The notes beneath the pieces were generated by a model. That model saw nothing but the letters and a program-made list of their open reading frames with translations. It searched no databases and was not told the origin of the DNA. Below, piece after piece: positions 7,591-14,830 of a DNA stretch of 14,830 nucleotides. The DNA lies in NCBI GenBank assembly GCA_013298325.1, contig JAAFHJ010000061.1:1-14830 (forward strand). The letters run 5' to 3'. The stretch's first letter is position 1; every line of letters starts with the position of its first letter. The translations under genes were made by a program, and so were the position numbers. The stretch comes from Myxococcales bacterium. GTDB lineage: Bacteria > Myxococcota_A > Polyangia > Polyangiales > Polyangiaceae.

Positions 7591-7682
7591 GTAAAAACCC
7601 ACGAACGGTCATTGCGTTGTGCGATGCGCCCGATTTCTTGTGCAGTCGGCTCGCTTAGCGACTGCGCGCTTTGGAGGTACTT

Positions 7683-10097
7683 GTGGCGTCACTCCGCGGT
7701 TTCCGCATGGCCGGCCTTGTCAGCATCGTCCCTGTAGCCGGATTCGTCGCGCTTCAAGCGTGCTCGACCTCCGTCGATCTCATGGGAAACGGTGGAGATA
7801 CTCGCGACGCGACAACCGTTTCCGATGGCGCGCTGAGCTGCGCAACCCCAAACGCCGACTGTCCGTGCGGTACCCCCGGTGAGTCGGTCGAGTGCGGAAA
7901 AGTCTTTCGTCAGTCGGCGGACTACATCTCGTGCTCCATGGGCAAGCGAACGTGCGGCACCGATGGGAAGTGGGGGACTTGCGTCGGCGATACAATCGCG
8001 ACACGGAACGTCCCCGGCGAGATTCTCGGAACGAAGGCGAACAACGGCGTCATTGAGACAAAAGGGCTCGGTGGTTCGGAAAGCTGCGCGGTTGCGAACC
8101 CCTGCGATCCCGCCTGTTCGAACTTTATCGACACCCCCACCGGCCTCGACGGCGGCGCGGAAGCGGGCTTCCAGGTCGTCGACGGCGCAGTTGTCCCGAA
8201 CAGCACGACGACGACCTGCCCCGCGGGGACGCTCTTCTGCTTCCTGCCCACATGCGCGGCGGGGGCGACGACATCGATCCAAGGCGTTGTCTACGACCCG
8301 GCCGGTCGCAATCCGCTTTCCAACGTTACGGTCTTTGTACCGACGACGACCGACCCGCTCCCGCCGATCCCCGTCGGCCCCGTTGCGGACGCGTGTGGCG
8401 GTGTTCCGAATGTCACGGCGATGGCGACCGCCGTTACCGACGTGAATGGAAAGTTTGAGATTAAGAATCTGCCCGTGGGCGTCGACGTCCCGCTCGTGAT
8501 TCAAATCGGAAAGTGGCGTCGCCAATTCACGATTGCAAAGGCGTCGGTAACCCAATGTGTTGCGAATGATTTTACCGGCGCGAAGGCCAACGTCGACTCG
8601 ACGGTCGGCGGTGTGACCAAATCGGTGAAGTTGCCCCTTTTTCGCCTCCCGTCGACGCAGGCCGAGGGGAACATCCCGCAGATGGGAATTTCGCTCGGCG
8701 GGTCAGACCCCTTCCTGTGTCTGTTTCCGAAGATCGGAATGAACTACTCGGAGTTTACCGACAAGTCGGGCGACGGCCGCATGCACGTCTACCGCGGCTT
8801 TGACTCAAGCGGAAAGGCGTGGGGGCAGCTGCGGGGCGCGAACCCGCCGTCGGCGTCGACAGACCTATGGAACTCCACCACGAACCTCAAGAAGTACGAC
8901 ATTGTTCTGACGTCGTGCGAGGGGGCGGCAAATGATGCGAACAAGCCCGCGACCGCGAAGAACGCCGTTCGTGACTACGTGAACGCGGGCGGCCGCTTTT
9001 ACGCGACCCATTGGCACCAGACCTGGTTCCAAAACAATCCGCAGCCGGACTTTCAGAAGGTCGCCGCGTGGACCGGAGCGGACCGTCCGGACAACACCAG
9101 CGACCCGTTCACGGTTGTTACGTCCTTCGCGCGCGGGCTTGCCTTCCGCGAATGGCTGAACGCGCGCGGCGCCCTCGATGCGCCCGCCTCCAGCAACAAG
9201 ATCACCCTCGGCGAGTGGCGCGAAGATGCCTACGAGCCGCTCGGCGATACGAAGTCGTTTATCGAATCGCCCGTGGGGACGACGAATTGGGTCGGCAACA
9301 AACGCCAGTCGACGAAATTCTTCACATTTGACGCGCCTATCGCAAGCGCCCCCGCGAGCCAATTCGGACGCGCCGTGCTCAGCGACATTCACGTTTCTCC
9401 CGGTGACAACGCCTCGAACGTCCCGGATTCCTGCACCAAAAAAGCACCAATTCCCTGCACGACAGCGCCTGAGTGTACGCCTTTTGGAGGGAATTCGTGC
9501 TCCGGCGGAATCTGCTACAACGGCGTGACGAAGCTCTCGGCTACGGGGGTCCTGCCGTGCACGACGGATGCCCAATGCGGGGGCTCCCTCCAGTGCATCA
9601 ATGGGCGCTGTTTGAACGGAATGACCGCCCAGGAAAAGGCGCTCGAGTACCTGTTCTTTGACCTCGGTGCGTGCGTCACGAGCGCGCCGGCGCCGACGCC
9701 GAAGACGACCTACTCGGACGCCGTTTTCGTTCGCGATTACATCGCTACCTGCCCCGCGCAGAAGCAGCCGCGCTGGGCCTATTTCGACTACCAGGGGAAC
9801 TTCCCGGGTGCCATTGCGAACGACCCGACCGGTACGTCGATGGAACTCCGCTTTGTAACTGCCGTTGACCAAGCCGCTCTGAACGCCGCCTCGAAACCGG
9901 CAACCGCGATGTGGACGGTGAAGGGCAAGCAGACCGTGAGCACGTGGACCGGCGTGGACGTCGCCCCGCTCCTGCCGGGTGGGGCGTCTCAGAGCTACCT
10001 GCGCGTGTTCATTGATTTGAAGGCGAGCACCGACCGGCAGTCGGCCCCAGCGCTTACCGGCTGGCGGCAGGGCTACACCTGTGTCGATGCCGAGTAG
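7683..10097 (+). CDS. Large Cys-rich lipoprotein with carboxypeptidase-regulatory-like and ThuA/GATase-like domains
   Basis: 804 residues from GTG 7683, chosen because GGAGG (7673-7677) lies 5 bases upstream; a TTG at 7671 in the same frame overlaps that site. A signal sequence ends at lipobox L-Q-A-Cys27, followed by Ser. Regions: Cys-rich segment (about 55-150) with NPCDPAC; carboxypeptidase-regulatory-like beta-sandwich (about 198-290; 'IQGVVYDPAGRNPLSNVTVF', 'VTDVNGKFEIKNLPVG'); a domain at about 366-570 with YDIVLTSCEG (Cys412), GGRFYATHWHQ (His443, His445) and GRAVLSDIHVS, resembling a ThuA/class I glutamine-amidotransferase-like fold; Cys modules (about 584-660); and a C-terminal module (about 677-804) ending in VDAE. 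From memory, similar proteins are common in myxobacteria and are sometimes mislabelled tryptophan synthase alpha chain; nothing here supports that enzyme. Function is unknown. Both ends match the divergent 1091-residue protein. Confidence 0.9.
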   Translation: MASLRGFRMAGLVSIVPVAGFVALQACSTSVDLMGNGGDTRDATTVSDGALSCATPNADCPCGTPGESVECGKVFRQSADYISCSMGKRTCGTDGKWGTCVGDTIATRNVPGEILGTKANNGVIETKGLGGSESCAVANPCDPACSNFIDTPTGLDGGAEAGFQVVDGAVVPNSTTTTCPAGTLFCFLPTCAAGATTSIQGVVYDPAGRNPLSNVTVFVPTTTDPLPPIPVGPVADACGGVPNVTAMATAVTDVNGKFEIKNLPVGVDVPLVIQIGKWRRQFTIAKASVTQCVANDFTGAKANVDSTVGGVTKSVKLPLFRLPSTQAEGNIPQMGISLGGSDPFLCLFPKIGMNYSEFTDKSGDGRMHVYRGFDSSGKAWGQLRGANPPSASTDLWNSTTNLKKYDIVLTSCEGAANDANKPATAKNAVRDYVNAGGRFYATHWHQTWFQNNPQPDFQKVAAWTGADRPDNTSDPFTVVTSFARGLAFREWLNARGALDAPASSNKITLGEWREDAYEPLGDTKSFIESPVGTTNWVGNKRQSTKFFTFDAPIASAPASQFGRAVLSDIHVSPGDNASNVPDSCTKKAPIPCTTAPECTPFGGNSCSGGICYNGVTKLSATGVLPCTTDAQCGGSLQCINGRCLNGMTAQEKALEYLFFDLGACVTSAPAPTPKTTYSDAVFVRDYIATCPAQKQPRWAYFDYQGNFPGAIANDPTGTSMELRFVTAVDQAALNAASKPATAMWTVKGKQTVSTWTGVDVAPLLPGGASQSYLRVFIDLKASTDRQSAPALTGWRQGYTCVDAE

Positions 10098-10112
10098 TTC
10101 GTAAGCGCACGC

Positions 10113-10149
10113 ATCCGGGAGTTCGGGTCTTTGACTTCGGCTCCCGGAT
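10113..10149 (+). terminator. Hairpin between convergent genes, possible terminator
   Basis: A perfect 9-base inverted repeat, ATCCGGGAG (10113-10121) and CTCCCGGAT (10141-10149), with a 19-base loop, begins 15 bases after the stop of the 804-residue gene. No T-run follows on either strand, so it is not a classical intrinsic terminator. A second small hairpin, AGCCGT/ACGGCT (10217-10233), lies directly after the marR stop on the minus strand, also without a T-run. Confidence 0.45.
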
Positions 10150-10234
10150 CGCAGCTTCCCTATCAAAGAAGGGGTCGCTACGTCTTGCGAGCCGCTGCGT
10201 CAATTTGTGAAGATGAAGCCGTCGACCACGGCTG

Positions 10235-10684
10235 TCATGCCTCTTTTTCGAGTTCTTCTGCGATCGTCTGAAGTACTCGTTGAGCTGCCTCGACGTCCTT
10301 CGGATTTGCACGTTTGAGAGCCTTCTTCACGGTCGTCTCAACGGTCGTAGCCTTCGAATCATTGACGGCGATGCCGCTCCTTGAGAGGGCAAACACGGCG
10401 CGCCGCTTGTCGATCGGATCTTCCTTGCGGGTGAGGAAGCCCTTCGCCTCGAGACGCTTCAGAATGCCCGTCAACGTGCTTGGATGAACGTGCAGCATCT
10501 CGGCGATTTTCCCGGCGGAACTCTTCGGGAACTTTCCGAGAAGTCGAAGGACCAAGCGCTGCGGCCCCGTCACGCCCGACTCGGCTTCCATGCGCTTTGA
10601 GCGGCTTTGGAGCCCGTGGTCGACCGCCCAAAGTAGCCGAAGGAAATCAAGCGCGGGTCCGAGCGTCGGGTTCTCTTCCGTCAT
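10235..10684 (-). CDS. MarR-family transcriptional regulator
   Basis: 149 residues, a normal length for this family of dimeric winged-helix DNA-binding proteins that usually repress neighbouring genes and their own. Order: N-terminal helix (about 8-35), 'GVTGPQRLVLRLLG', helix-turn-helix at about 55-82 ('AEMLHVHPSTLTGILKRLEA'), wing at about 85-101 with the D-x-x-D-K-R pattern (DPIDKRRAVFAL), and a long C-terminal dimerisation helix. There are no cysteines, so a thiol-based OhrR-type mechanism is unlikely. ATG 10684 is chosen because GGAG lies about 8 bases upstream; the frame stays open to 10813 but that extension is poor. It is divergent from the kinase-transporter operon, which makes that operon a natural target. 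The ligand is unknown. Confidence 0.93.
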   Translation of the reverse strand: MTEENPTLGPALDFLRLLWAVDHGLQSRSKRMEAESGVTGPQRLVLRLLGKFPKSSAGKIAEMLHVHPSTLTGILKRLEAKGFLTRKEDPIDKRRAVFALSRSGIAVNDSKATTVETTVKKALKRANPKDVEAAQRVLQTIAEELEKEA

Positions 10685-10741
10685 TGTACTTCTCCAGGGC
10701 GCCGCTGAGCCTACTGGCGCATCGAGGGGGAAAGGGCCCGT

Positions 10742-10755
10742 CCGTTCACGAACGC
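10742..10755. promoter_or_regulatory. Candidate MarR operator 1
   Basis: CCGTTCACGAACGC: the half sites CGTTC and GAACG form an inverted repeat with a 2-base centre. It lies about 58 bases upstream of the marR start and matches operator 2 at 12 of 14 positions. Binding by the adjacent MarR protein is inference. Confidence 0.5.
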
Positions 10756-10938
10756 CTGCGAATTTACTGGCTGCGGCGTTGCGAATGGCGGGCCTAGCTC
10801 GAGAAGGCCCCACAAGACCCTCACCGCGAATGACGGGGAGGAATCGGTAACGCGACGCGTGGAGTGTCGAACGAATCGTCGTTTGAGCGTAAACCTTTTT
10901 TCGTGCCGATCCTAGAATTCTGCATTGTGCACCCTTGT

Positions 10939-10952
10939 CCGTTCGCGAACGG
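10939..10952. promoter_or_regulatory. Candidate MarR operator 2
   Basis: CCGTTCGCGAACGG is a perfect 14-base palindrome about 90 bases upstream of the kinase start and just downstream of a TAGAAT box. Its resemblance to operator 1 in the same intergenic region suggests one dimeric regulator binding both. Confidence 0.55.
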
Positions 10953-11039
10953 TCCCTGGCGGTCGAAATCTTCGTAACTCTCTTCGGTCGGCGGTCGATG
11001 CTTCAAACCGGGCGGGGAATCGGCTAGCCTCCCGCAGCC

Positions 11040-12587
11040 TTGCAGCCTTCGCACGATCCCCTTCCGCGCATGCTCGGCGATCGCTATCGCCTTGAGCGTC
11101 TTTTGGGGCGTGGTGGAATGGGGGCGGTCTACGAGGCGCGAGACGTCATCCTCGGCCGTCGCGTCGCGATCAAGGTCGTCGTCGTTGCCGACGATGGCGA
11201 CGATGACGTGATGAAGCGCTTCGAGCACGAGGCGCGTCACACCGCGCGCCTACAACATCCCAATATTATTGACGTCTATGACCTTGGTGCGACCGACGTC
11301 GGCGAGCTCTACTTCGTCATGGAGATTCTCGATGGGGAGTCCCTTGCCGACCGCCTTCGTCGGGAGGGGCGCCTCGCTCCGGCCGTTGCCGTTGAAATTG
11401 CTCGCCAACTCCTTGAAGGGGTCGGATTCGCGCATGCGCATGGAATCGTCCATCGCGATCTCAAACCGGCAAACGTGATGCTTGTGCCCGCCGATGGCGG
11501 TGCAGAACGGGTGAAGGTTCTCGACTTCGGTGTCGCGAAGTCACAGACCGCTCAAACGAAGCTTACGCGGGCCGGTTTTCTCGTCGGTACTCTCGAATAC
11601 ATGTCGCCCGAGCAGCTTTCGATGAAGCCGGTCGATGGGCGGTCGGACCTATATGCCATCGGGCTTGTGCTCTACCGGATGCTGTCGGGGACAAATACAT
11701 TTCCTGACGCGAAGCCGGTGCAAGCCATTGAATATCATCTGAAAGTTGTTCCGGATTCCCTGCTGACGCGGGCGCCTGGTGTCGGGATTACGCCCGCACT
11801 CGATCGGGTTGTCCTCCGCGCGCTTTCGAAGCGCCCCGAAGATCGCTGGCAGACCGCCGCCGAGTTTTCCGAGGGATTGATTGATGGACTTCGGGGCATT
11901 GTTCGAGACGGGAAACCGCCGCCGATGTTGCTTCAAGAGGAGGCGACGAACGTTGTCGGGCGTCGCCCCTCGCTCGCTGATTCGGCGGAGATGGGATCCC
12001 CATCTACGCAACGGGATGGCGCCGATGACCCGGGGCGCGGCGAGCGAGACACCGCGCGCCCTCCCGCGCGGCCGGCTGCTCCCGATAGGCTTGCGCCGAC
12101 CATCGGTCGCGCCGACCTTCGTGACACGGCGCCCCACTCGGCGCCAAATTCGGACCCGACGGTGCCGCGCTTTCCTTCGCAAGCTGCTGGAATCGTGAGT
12201 GCTTTGCCGCCTGCTCGTCCCGTCGTCAACGACTTCGACGACGAGCTTGCCACCGAGGTACTCGACCCTGCTCGTCATCGTGCGCACCTCCGTGGCATCG
12301 CCGACGTCGCAGCGGCCGATTTGCGCGCGACGACGCCTGCCGTTCTTTCCGGCGCCGACCCGGTTGTCGTTGTTTCGCCCGCGGCCGCGTCACCTTCCCC
12401 ACCGGTCGGTAATTCCGGTGGTACAGGCCCCTCTTCAAAGACGCTGGCGCTCATCATTGTCGCGGTCATCGCGCTTGCTCTCGGCGCCTGGGGCGCTTTT
12501 TTTGGCAATGGAATCGCGGCTATCTTCGGGGGGATCGTCGCTCTCGTCGCTACGGCGGCCCATTTGCTTCCGCGGAAAGCACCGTGA
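11040..12587 (+). CDS. Hanks-type Ser/Thr protein kinase with C-terminal membrane anchor
   Basis: 515 residues. Kinase domain at about 15-285 with all key parts: glycine loop GRGGMGAVYEA (23-33), Lys45 in VAIKVV, HRDLKPANVML (Asp140, Lys142, Asn145), DFGVAK (Asp162) and GTLEYMSPEQ (Ser189-Pro-Glu191); it should be active. A Pro/Ala/Arg/Asp-rich linker (about 290-465) follows, then two hydrophobic helices (about 468-487 and 491-509) with the short turn FFGNG between them, ending LLPRKAP. This suggests a membrane hairpin with both ends cytoplasmic and no outside sensor domain. The first start after an in-frame TAG is TTG 11040, giving SHDPLPRMLGDRYRL, a lead-in often seen before such kinases; ATG 11070 (505 residues) is the alternative. 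Neither has a good ribosome binding site. The last 4 bases overlap the ABC ATPase gene (GTGA). Confidence 0.93.
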   Translation: MQPSHDPLPRMLGDRYRLERLLGRGGMGAVYEARDVILGRRVAIKVVVVADDGDDDVMKRFEHEARHTARLQHPNIIDVYDLGATDVGELYFVMEILDGESLADRLRREGRLAPAVAVEIARQLLEGVGFAHAHGIVHRDLKPANVMLVPADGGAERVKVLDFGVAKSQTAQTKLTRAGFLVGTLEYMSPEQLSMKPVDGRSDLYAIGLVLYRMLSGTNTFPDAKPVQAIEYHLKVVPDSLLTRAPGVGITPALDRVVLRALSKRPEDRWQTAAEFSEGLIDGLRGIVRDGKPPPMLLQEEATNVVGRRPSLADSAEMGSPSTQRDGADDPGRGERDTARPPARPAAPDRLAPTIGRADLRDTAPHSAPNSDPTVPRFPSQAAGIVSALPPARPVVNDFDDELATEVLDPARHRAHLRGIADVAAADLRATTPAVLSGADPVVVVSPAAASPSPPVGNSGGTGPSSKTLALIIVAVIALALGAWGAFFGNGIAAIFGGIVALVATAAHLLPRKAP

Positions 12588-14119
12588 CAAAGGCCATTGT
12601 CGCGCGGGGAATGACGAAGATTTGTGACGATGGACATCCCGCTATCGCCGGCGTCGACGCATCCTTCGAGCCTGGCGAACTTTCCGTCGTTTGTGGCGAG
12701 AATGGGGCCGGAAAAAGCACGCTCCTTCGGGCGATCACCGGACTGATCGCCCGCGACGCGGGGGCAGTCGCGCTCGCCGACCGTCCGCGACCGCCTGCGA
12801 CGCCGGACGCGCCGGAAGTGCCGATCGCCCCGGGGGCCGAAGCTGCACTGGCGGCGGGTCTCTGTATGGTTCAGCAACACCTTGCACTTGTTCCGATTTT
12901 CTCGGCGATCGAAAACGCTGTCTTGCTCGCGCGCGGTGGCCTCGTCGATCGCTCTGCGATTGAAGTGCTGTTGCAGGCGACCCTCGATCGCCTCGGCTTC
13001 GTCGTCCCGCTGGACGTACCGGTCGGAAAACTCTCGGTCGCCGAGCGGCAACGTATCGAGATCGCTCGCGCCGTGGCCGCCCCTGAGCTCGCCGGGACGA
13101 AGGTTCCGCTGCGCCTCCTCGCCCTTGACGAGCCGACCGCGGTGCTCACCCCCGCCGAGGCCGATGGCCTGTACGCAGTGCTTCGCGGCATCGCCGAGGG
13201 CGGGACTGCGGTGGTGGTCGTAACGCACAAACTGGATGAAGTTCGGAAGTTTGCCGACCACGTTCTTGTGCTGCGTCGCGGGAAGAAAGTGCATGATGCA
13301 CCGTTCGTCCGCGCCGATCAGGATGTCGCGATCGACCAGGTCGCGCGGGCGATGCTCGGGGATGCGCACGCCCACCTCGCCCACACCCACCGGTCCTCGG
13401 ACCGCGCTGCTCTTGGAGGCACCCCGGCGGTGGTCGCCGAGGGGCTCGCGCTGGGGGCACTTCGTCGGGGGACCTTTGCGATTTATCGAGGGGAAGTTCT
13501 TGGAATTGCAGGGGTTGAGGGGAACGGGCAGGGGGAGCTCGTCGCCATTCTCGCCGGCGTCGCACGTGGCTGGACCGGGCGCGTCACGCCGGGCCCGGAG
13601 GCGGTCACCGCGATCTTCCCGGACCGCCACGCGGAGGGGCTCGTGCTCGACGCGACCGTCGAGGACAACCTCCTCCTCGGCAGCCACCGCGATTTTTCCG
13701 GGCCGCTTGGCCTCCTCGACGGTGACGCGCTTGCGGCGGAGGCGTTACGCCGCGCCAAAAAAGCAGGGGCACCGACGACCCTTGACGCGCTCGCTTCGTC
13801 GTTTTCTGGGGGAAATCAGCAGAAGATCGTCGTTGCGCGCGCCTTGGGAAAGTCGGCGCCGACGGTCCTGGTTGCGGCCCATCCAACGCGCGGCGTTGAC
13901 GTGGCTGCCGCGGCGGCCATCCACCAGGAATTGCTCCGTTGGGTCGCCGCGACGCCGGACCGCTGCGCCCTCGTGATTAGCGCCGATCTCGATGAACTAA
14001 GGACCCTCTCCAATCGTATTGTTGTCCTCGCGCACGGCGAGATATCGGGCGAATTTACACCAGATGCAACCGACGCGGAGCTCGGAGCTGCGATGCTATC
14101 TGTGGAGAAACACGGATGA
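12584..14119 (+). CDS. ABC transporter ATP-binding protein, double-NBD, nucleoside/simple-sugar importer type
   Basis: 511 residues with two fused nucleotide-binding domains, as in the ribose, BMP-nucleoside and similar importers; it powers uptake through the next gene's permease. NBD1: Walker A GENGAGKST (38-46, Lys44), Q-loop MVQQH, signature LSVAERQRIEIARA (from 150), Walker B LLALDEP (Asp182, Glu183), His215. A Pro/Ala-rich insert (about 66-90) lies between Walker A and the Q-loop. NBD2 is degenerate as is usual in this group: VEGNGQGE (from 311) has no Walker A Lys, the signature FSGGNQQK (from 407) is intact, Walker B reads VLVAAHPTRGVDV, and SADLDEL stands where the switch His would be. 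The start is GTG 12584, overlapping the kinase stop; the stop overlaps the permease ATG. The wording resembles nucleoside importers (NupA/YufO-like), but the substrate cannot be fixed from sequence alone. Confidence 0.93.
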   Translation: MTKAIVARGMTKICDDGHPAIAGVDASFEPGELSVVCGENGAGKSTLLRAITGLIARDAGAVALADRPRPPATPDAPEVPIAPGAEAALAAGLCMVQQHLALVPIFSAIENAVLLARGGLVDRSAIEVLLQATLDRLGFVVPLDVPVGKLSVAERQRIEIARAVAAPELAGTKVPLRLLALDEPTAVLTPAEADGLYAVLRGIAEGGTAVVVVTHKLDEVRKFADHVLVLRRGKKVHDAPFVRADQDVAIDQVARAMLGDAHAHLAHTHRSSDRAALGGTPAVVAEGLALGALRRGTFAIYRGEVLGIAGVEGNGQGELVAILAGVARGWTGRVTPGPEAVTAIFPDRHAEGLVLDATVEDNLLLGSHRDFSGPLGLLDGDALAAEALRRAKKAGAPTTLDALASSFSGGNQQKIVVARALGKSAPTVLVAAHPTRGVDVAAAAAIHQELLRWVAATPDRCALVISADLDELRTLSNRIVVLAHGEISGEFTPDATDAELGAAMLSVEKHG

Positions 14120-14830
14120 ATCGACGGGTGCTCGGCGTGGCAATGGCGCTCCTTGCGGCGATGATTCTCTTTGAGTGCGTCGTGCTGGGCTACGGCGAGA
14201 GCCCACGCGCCGTTCTTCGTATGTTGTTTGAAGGGACGTGGGGTTCCGGCTACGGAATCGGACAGACCCTGTTCAAAGCGACGCCGCTTCTCTTTACCGG
14301 GTTGGCCGTACAAGTCGGGCTCCGCGCGGGGCTCTTCAACATCGGCGCGGAGGGGCAGCTCGTTGTTGCAAGCTTCGCCGTCGGCTGGCTCGGGACGAAG
14401 CTCGGCGGGCTTCCGGCACCGGTCGCGATCCCGCTGCTCCTCGCAACCGCCTTCGTCGCTGGCGCCGCGTGGGCGCTCCCAACAGCGATCCTCCGGCTTC
14501 GGCAGAACGTCCATGAAGTCCTCGGAGCCATTCTCTCAAACCGCATCGCCGATGCGCTCGTCGCCGCGTTACTCGCCGGAGGGGCCGCCATCAAGGGGAC
14601 GGTCCATACCGCCGAAATGGGTGCAGGATGCATGCTCCCACGCCTCGGCGCCTTCGTCCCCGCGCTGGGCGCGAGCGCGGCGAGTCTCGCCCTCCCGCTG
14701 GCGCTCGTCGTCGTCGCGGCGGTGCTCCCCCTGTTTCGGAAGACGGCCATCGGGCGAGAGATCGTTCTTTCTGGTTCAAATCCAACAGCTTCCACCGCGG
14801 CAGGAATTCCCGTCGGCCAGCGTCGAGGGC
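14116..14830 (+). CDS. ABC transporter permease, nucleoside/simple-sugar type, partial
   Basis: Open at the right edge with 238 complete codons visible; family members have about 350 residues. It belongs to the LivH/RbsC-like permease family (BPD_transp_2). The signature VGLRAGLFNIGAEGQL (residues about 66-81) is typical of simple-sugar and nucleoside permeases. Hydrophobic segments lie at about 5-26, 50-66, 80-95, 101-124, 135-157 and 182-206. The ATG overlaps the ATPase stop (ATGA), and GGAG lies about 9 bases upstream within the ATPase gene. In this type of importer a second permease and a binding protein (BMP family) are usual; none is in the window, so they probably follow downstream. 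Confidence 0.92.
   Translation, partial: MNRRVLGVAMALLAAMILFECVVLGYGESPRAVLRMLFEGTWGSGYGIGQTLFKATPLLFTGLAVQVGLRAGLFNIGAEGQLVVASFAVGWLGTKLGGLPAPVAIPLLLATAFVAGAAWALPTAILRLRQNVHEVLGAILSNRIADALVAALLAGGAAIKGTVHTAEMGAGCMLPRLGAFVPALGASAASLALPLALVVVAAVLPLFRKTAIGREIVLSGSNPTASTAAGIPVGQRRG

Larger units (their letters stand above)
7306..7682. promoter_or_regulatory. Divergent promoter region between the two large lipoprotein genes
   Basis: 377 bases without a convincing gene; it must serve both the minus-strand pair and the plus-strand gene. Candidate promoter elements are listed separately. Nothing else stands out: there is an A-tract near 7405-7411 and a short direct repeat of CAGAGAT around 7490-7507. 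The 99-codon extension of the minus-strand frame through this region lacks a ribosome binding site and does not look protein-like. Confidence 0.7.
10685..11039. promoter_or_regulatory. Divergent regulatory region between marR and the kinase gene
   Basis: 355 bases without a supported gene. It contains two similar inverted repeats (listed separately). Possible -10 boxes are TAAATT on the minus strand (10766-10761, for marR) and TAGAAT on the plus strand (10913-10918, for the kinase), but neither has a good -35 box at the right distance. The first repeat would lie at or just after the marR start point, the second about 20 bases after the kinase -10 box; both positions suit repression. Confidence 0.5.

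Noticed and set aside
7306..7602. 99-codon upstream extension of the 1091-residue lipoprotein frame
   Set aside because: It would bury the signal peptide about 120 residues inside the protein. ATG 7305 has a ribosome binding site and gives a normal lipoprotein start.
7683..10097. Reading this gene as tryptophan synthase alpha chain, a label I recall on similar proteins
   Set aside because: There is a signal sequence with lipobox, many Cys and beta-rich modules, and no TIM-barrel motifs of TrpA.
8865..10166. 433-codon open frame on the minus strand opposite the 804-residue lipoprotein gene
   Set aside because: The plus strand has a ribosome binding site, signal peptide and conserved modules. 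The antisense product is Arg-rich with no domain.
12275..13687. 470-codon open frame on the minus strand across the kinase/ATPase junction
   Set aside because: It covers two genes with clear motifs on the other strand and shows nothing recognisable.
1..14830. Mobile elements, CRISPR arrays, tRNA or rRNA genes
   Set aside because: No transposase or integrase frames, no regularly spaced repeats and no tRNA-like cloverleaf or rRNA sequence were recognised by eye.

Overview
The window is GC-rich (my estimate is a little above 60%) with strong third-position GC. The genes look like those of a myxobacterium (Myxococcota, Polyangiales-like). The signs are a Hanks-type Ser/Thr kinase with a long low-complexity linker, a PP2C phosphatase, a FHIPEP-family export protein, and very large Cys-rich lipoproteins of a kind I associate with this phylum. 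No mobile element, CRISPR array, rRNA or tRNA was recognised. The organism assignment is inference from gene content.

Left part (1-3022): the 5' end of a FlhA/SctV-family gene (minus) lies back to back with a PP2C phosphatase (plus) that ends at a strong intrinsic terminator. A ~390-base non-coding stretch with hairpins precedes ddl (D-alanine--D-alanine ligase), which is followed 2 bases later by a probable small gene of unknown function.

Middle part (3050-10097): a two-gene minus-strand unit encodes a 1091-residue lipoprotein with a single CxxCH haem-type motif and PD40/TolB-like repeats, then a coupled 327-residue lipoprotein. It faces a plus-strand gene for an 804-residue lipoprotein across a 377-base divergent promoter region. 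The two large proteins share matching N-terminal Cys-rich and C-terminal modules but carry unrelated central domains: a propeller plus haem-type motif in one, a carboxypeptidase-regulatory-like domain plus a ThuA/GATase-like domain in the other. This 'same bookends, different core' arrangement is the most interesting signal in the window. The gene for the second protein has a possible sigma-54 promoter.

Right part (10235-14830): a MarR-family regulator (minus) lies divergent from a membrane-anchored Ser/Thr kinase (plus). The region between them holds two near-identical inverted repeats that look like operators. The kinase gene overlaps by 4 bases a double-NBD ABC ATPase gene, which overlaps by 4 bases a permease gene of the nucleoside/simple-sugar type that runs off the window. 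The kinase and the importer are therefore probably made from one transcript, possibly under MarR control.
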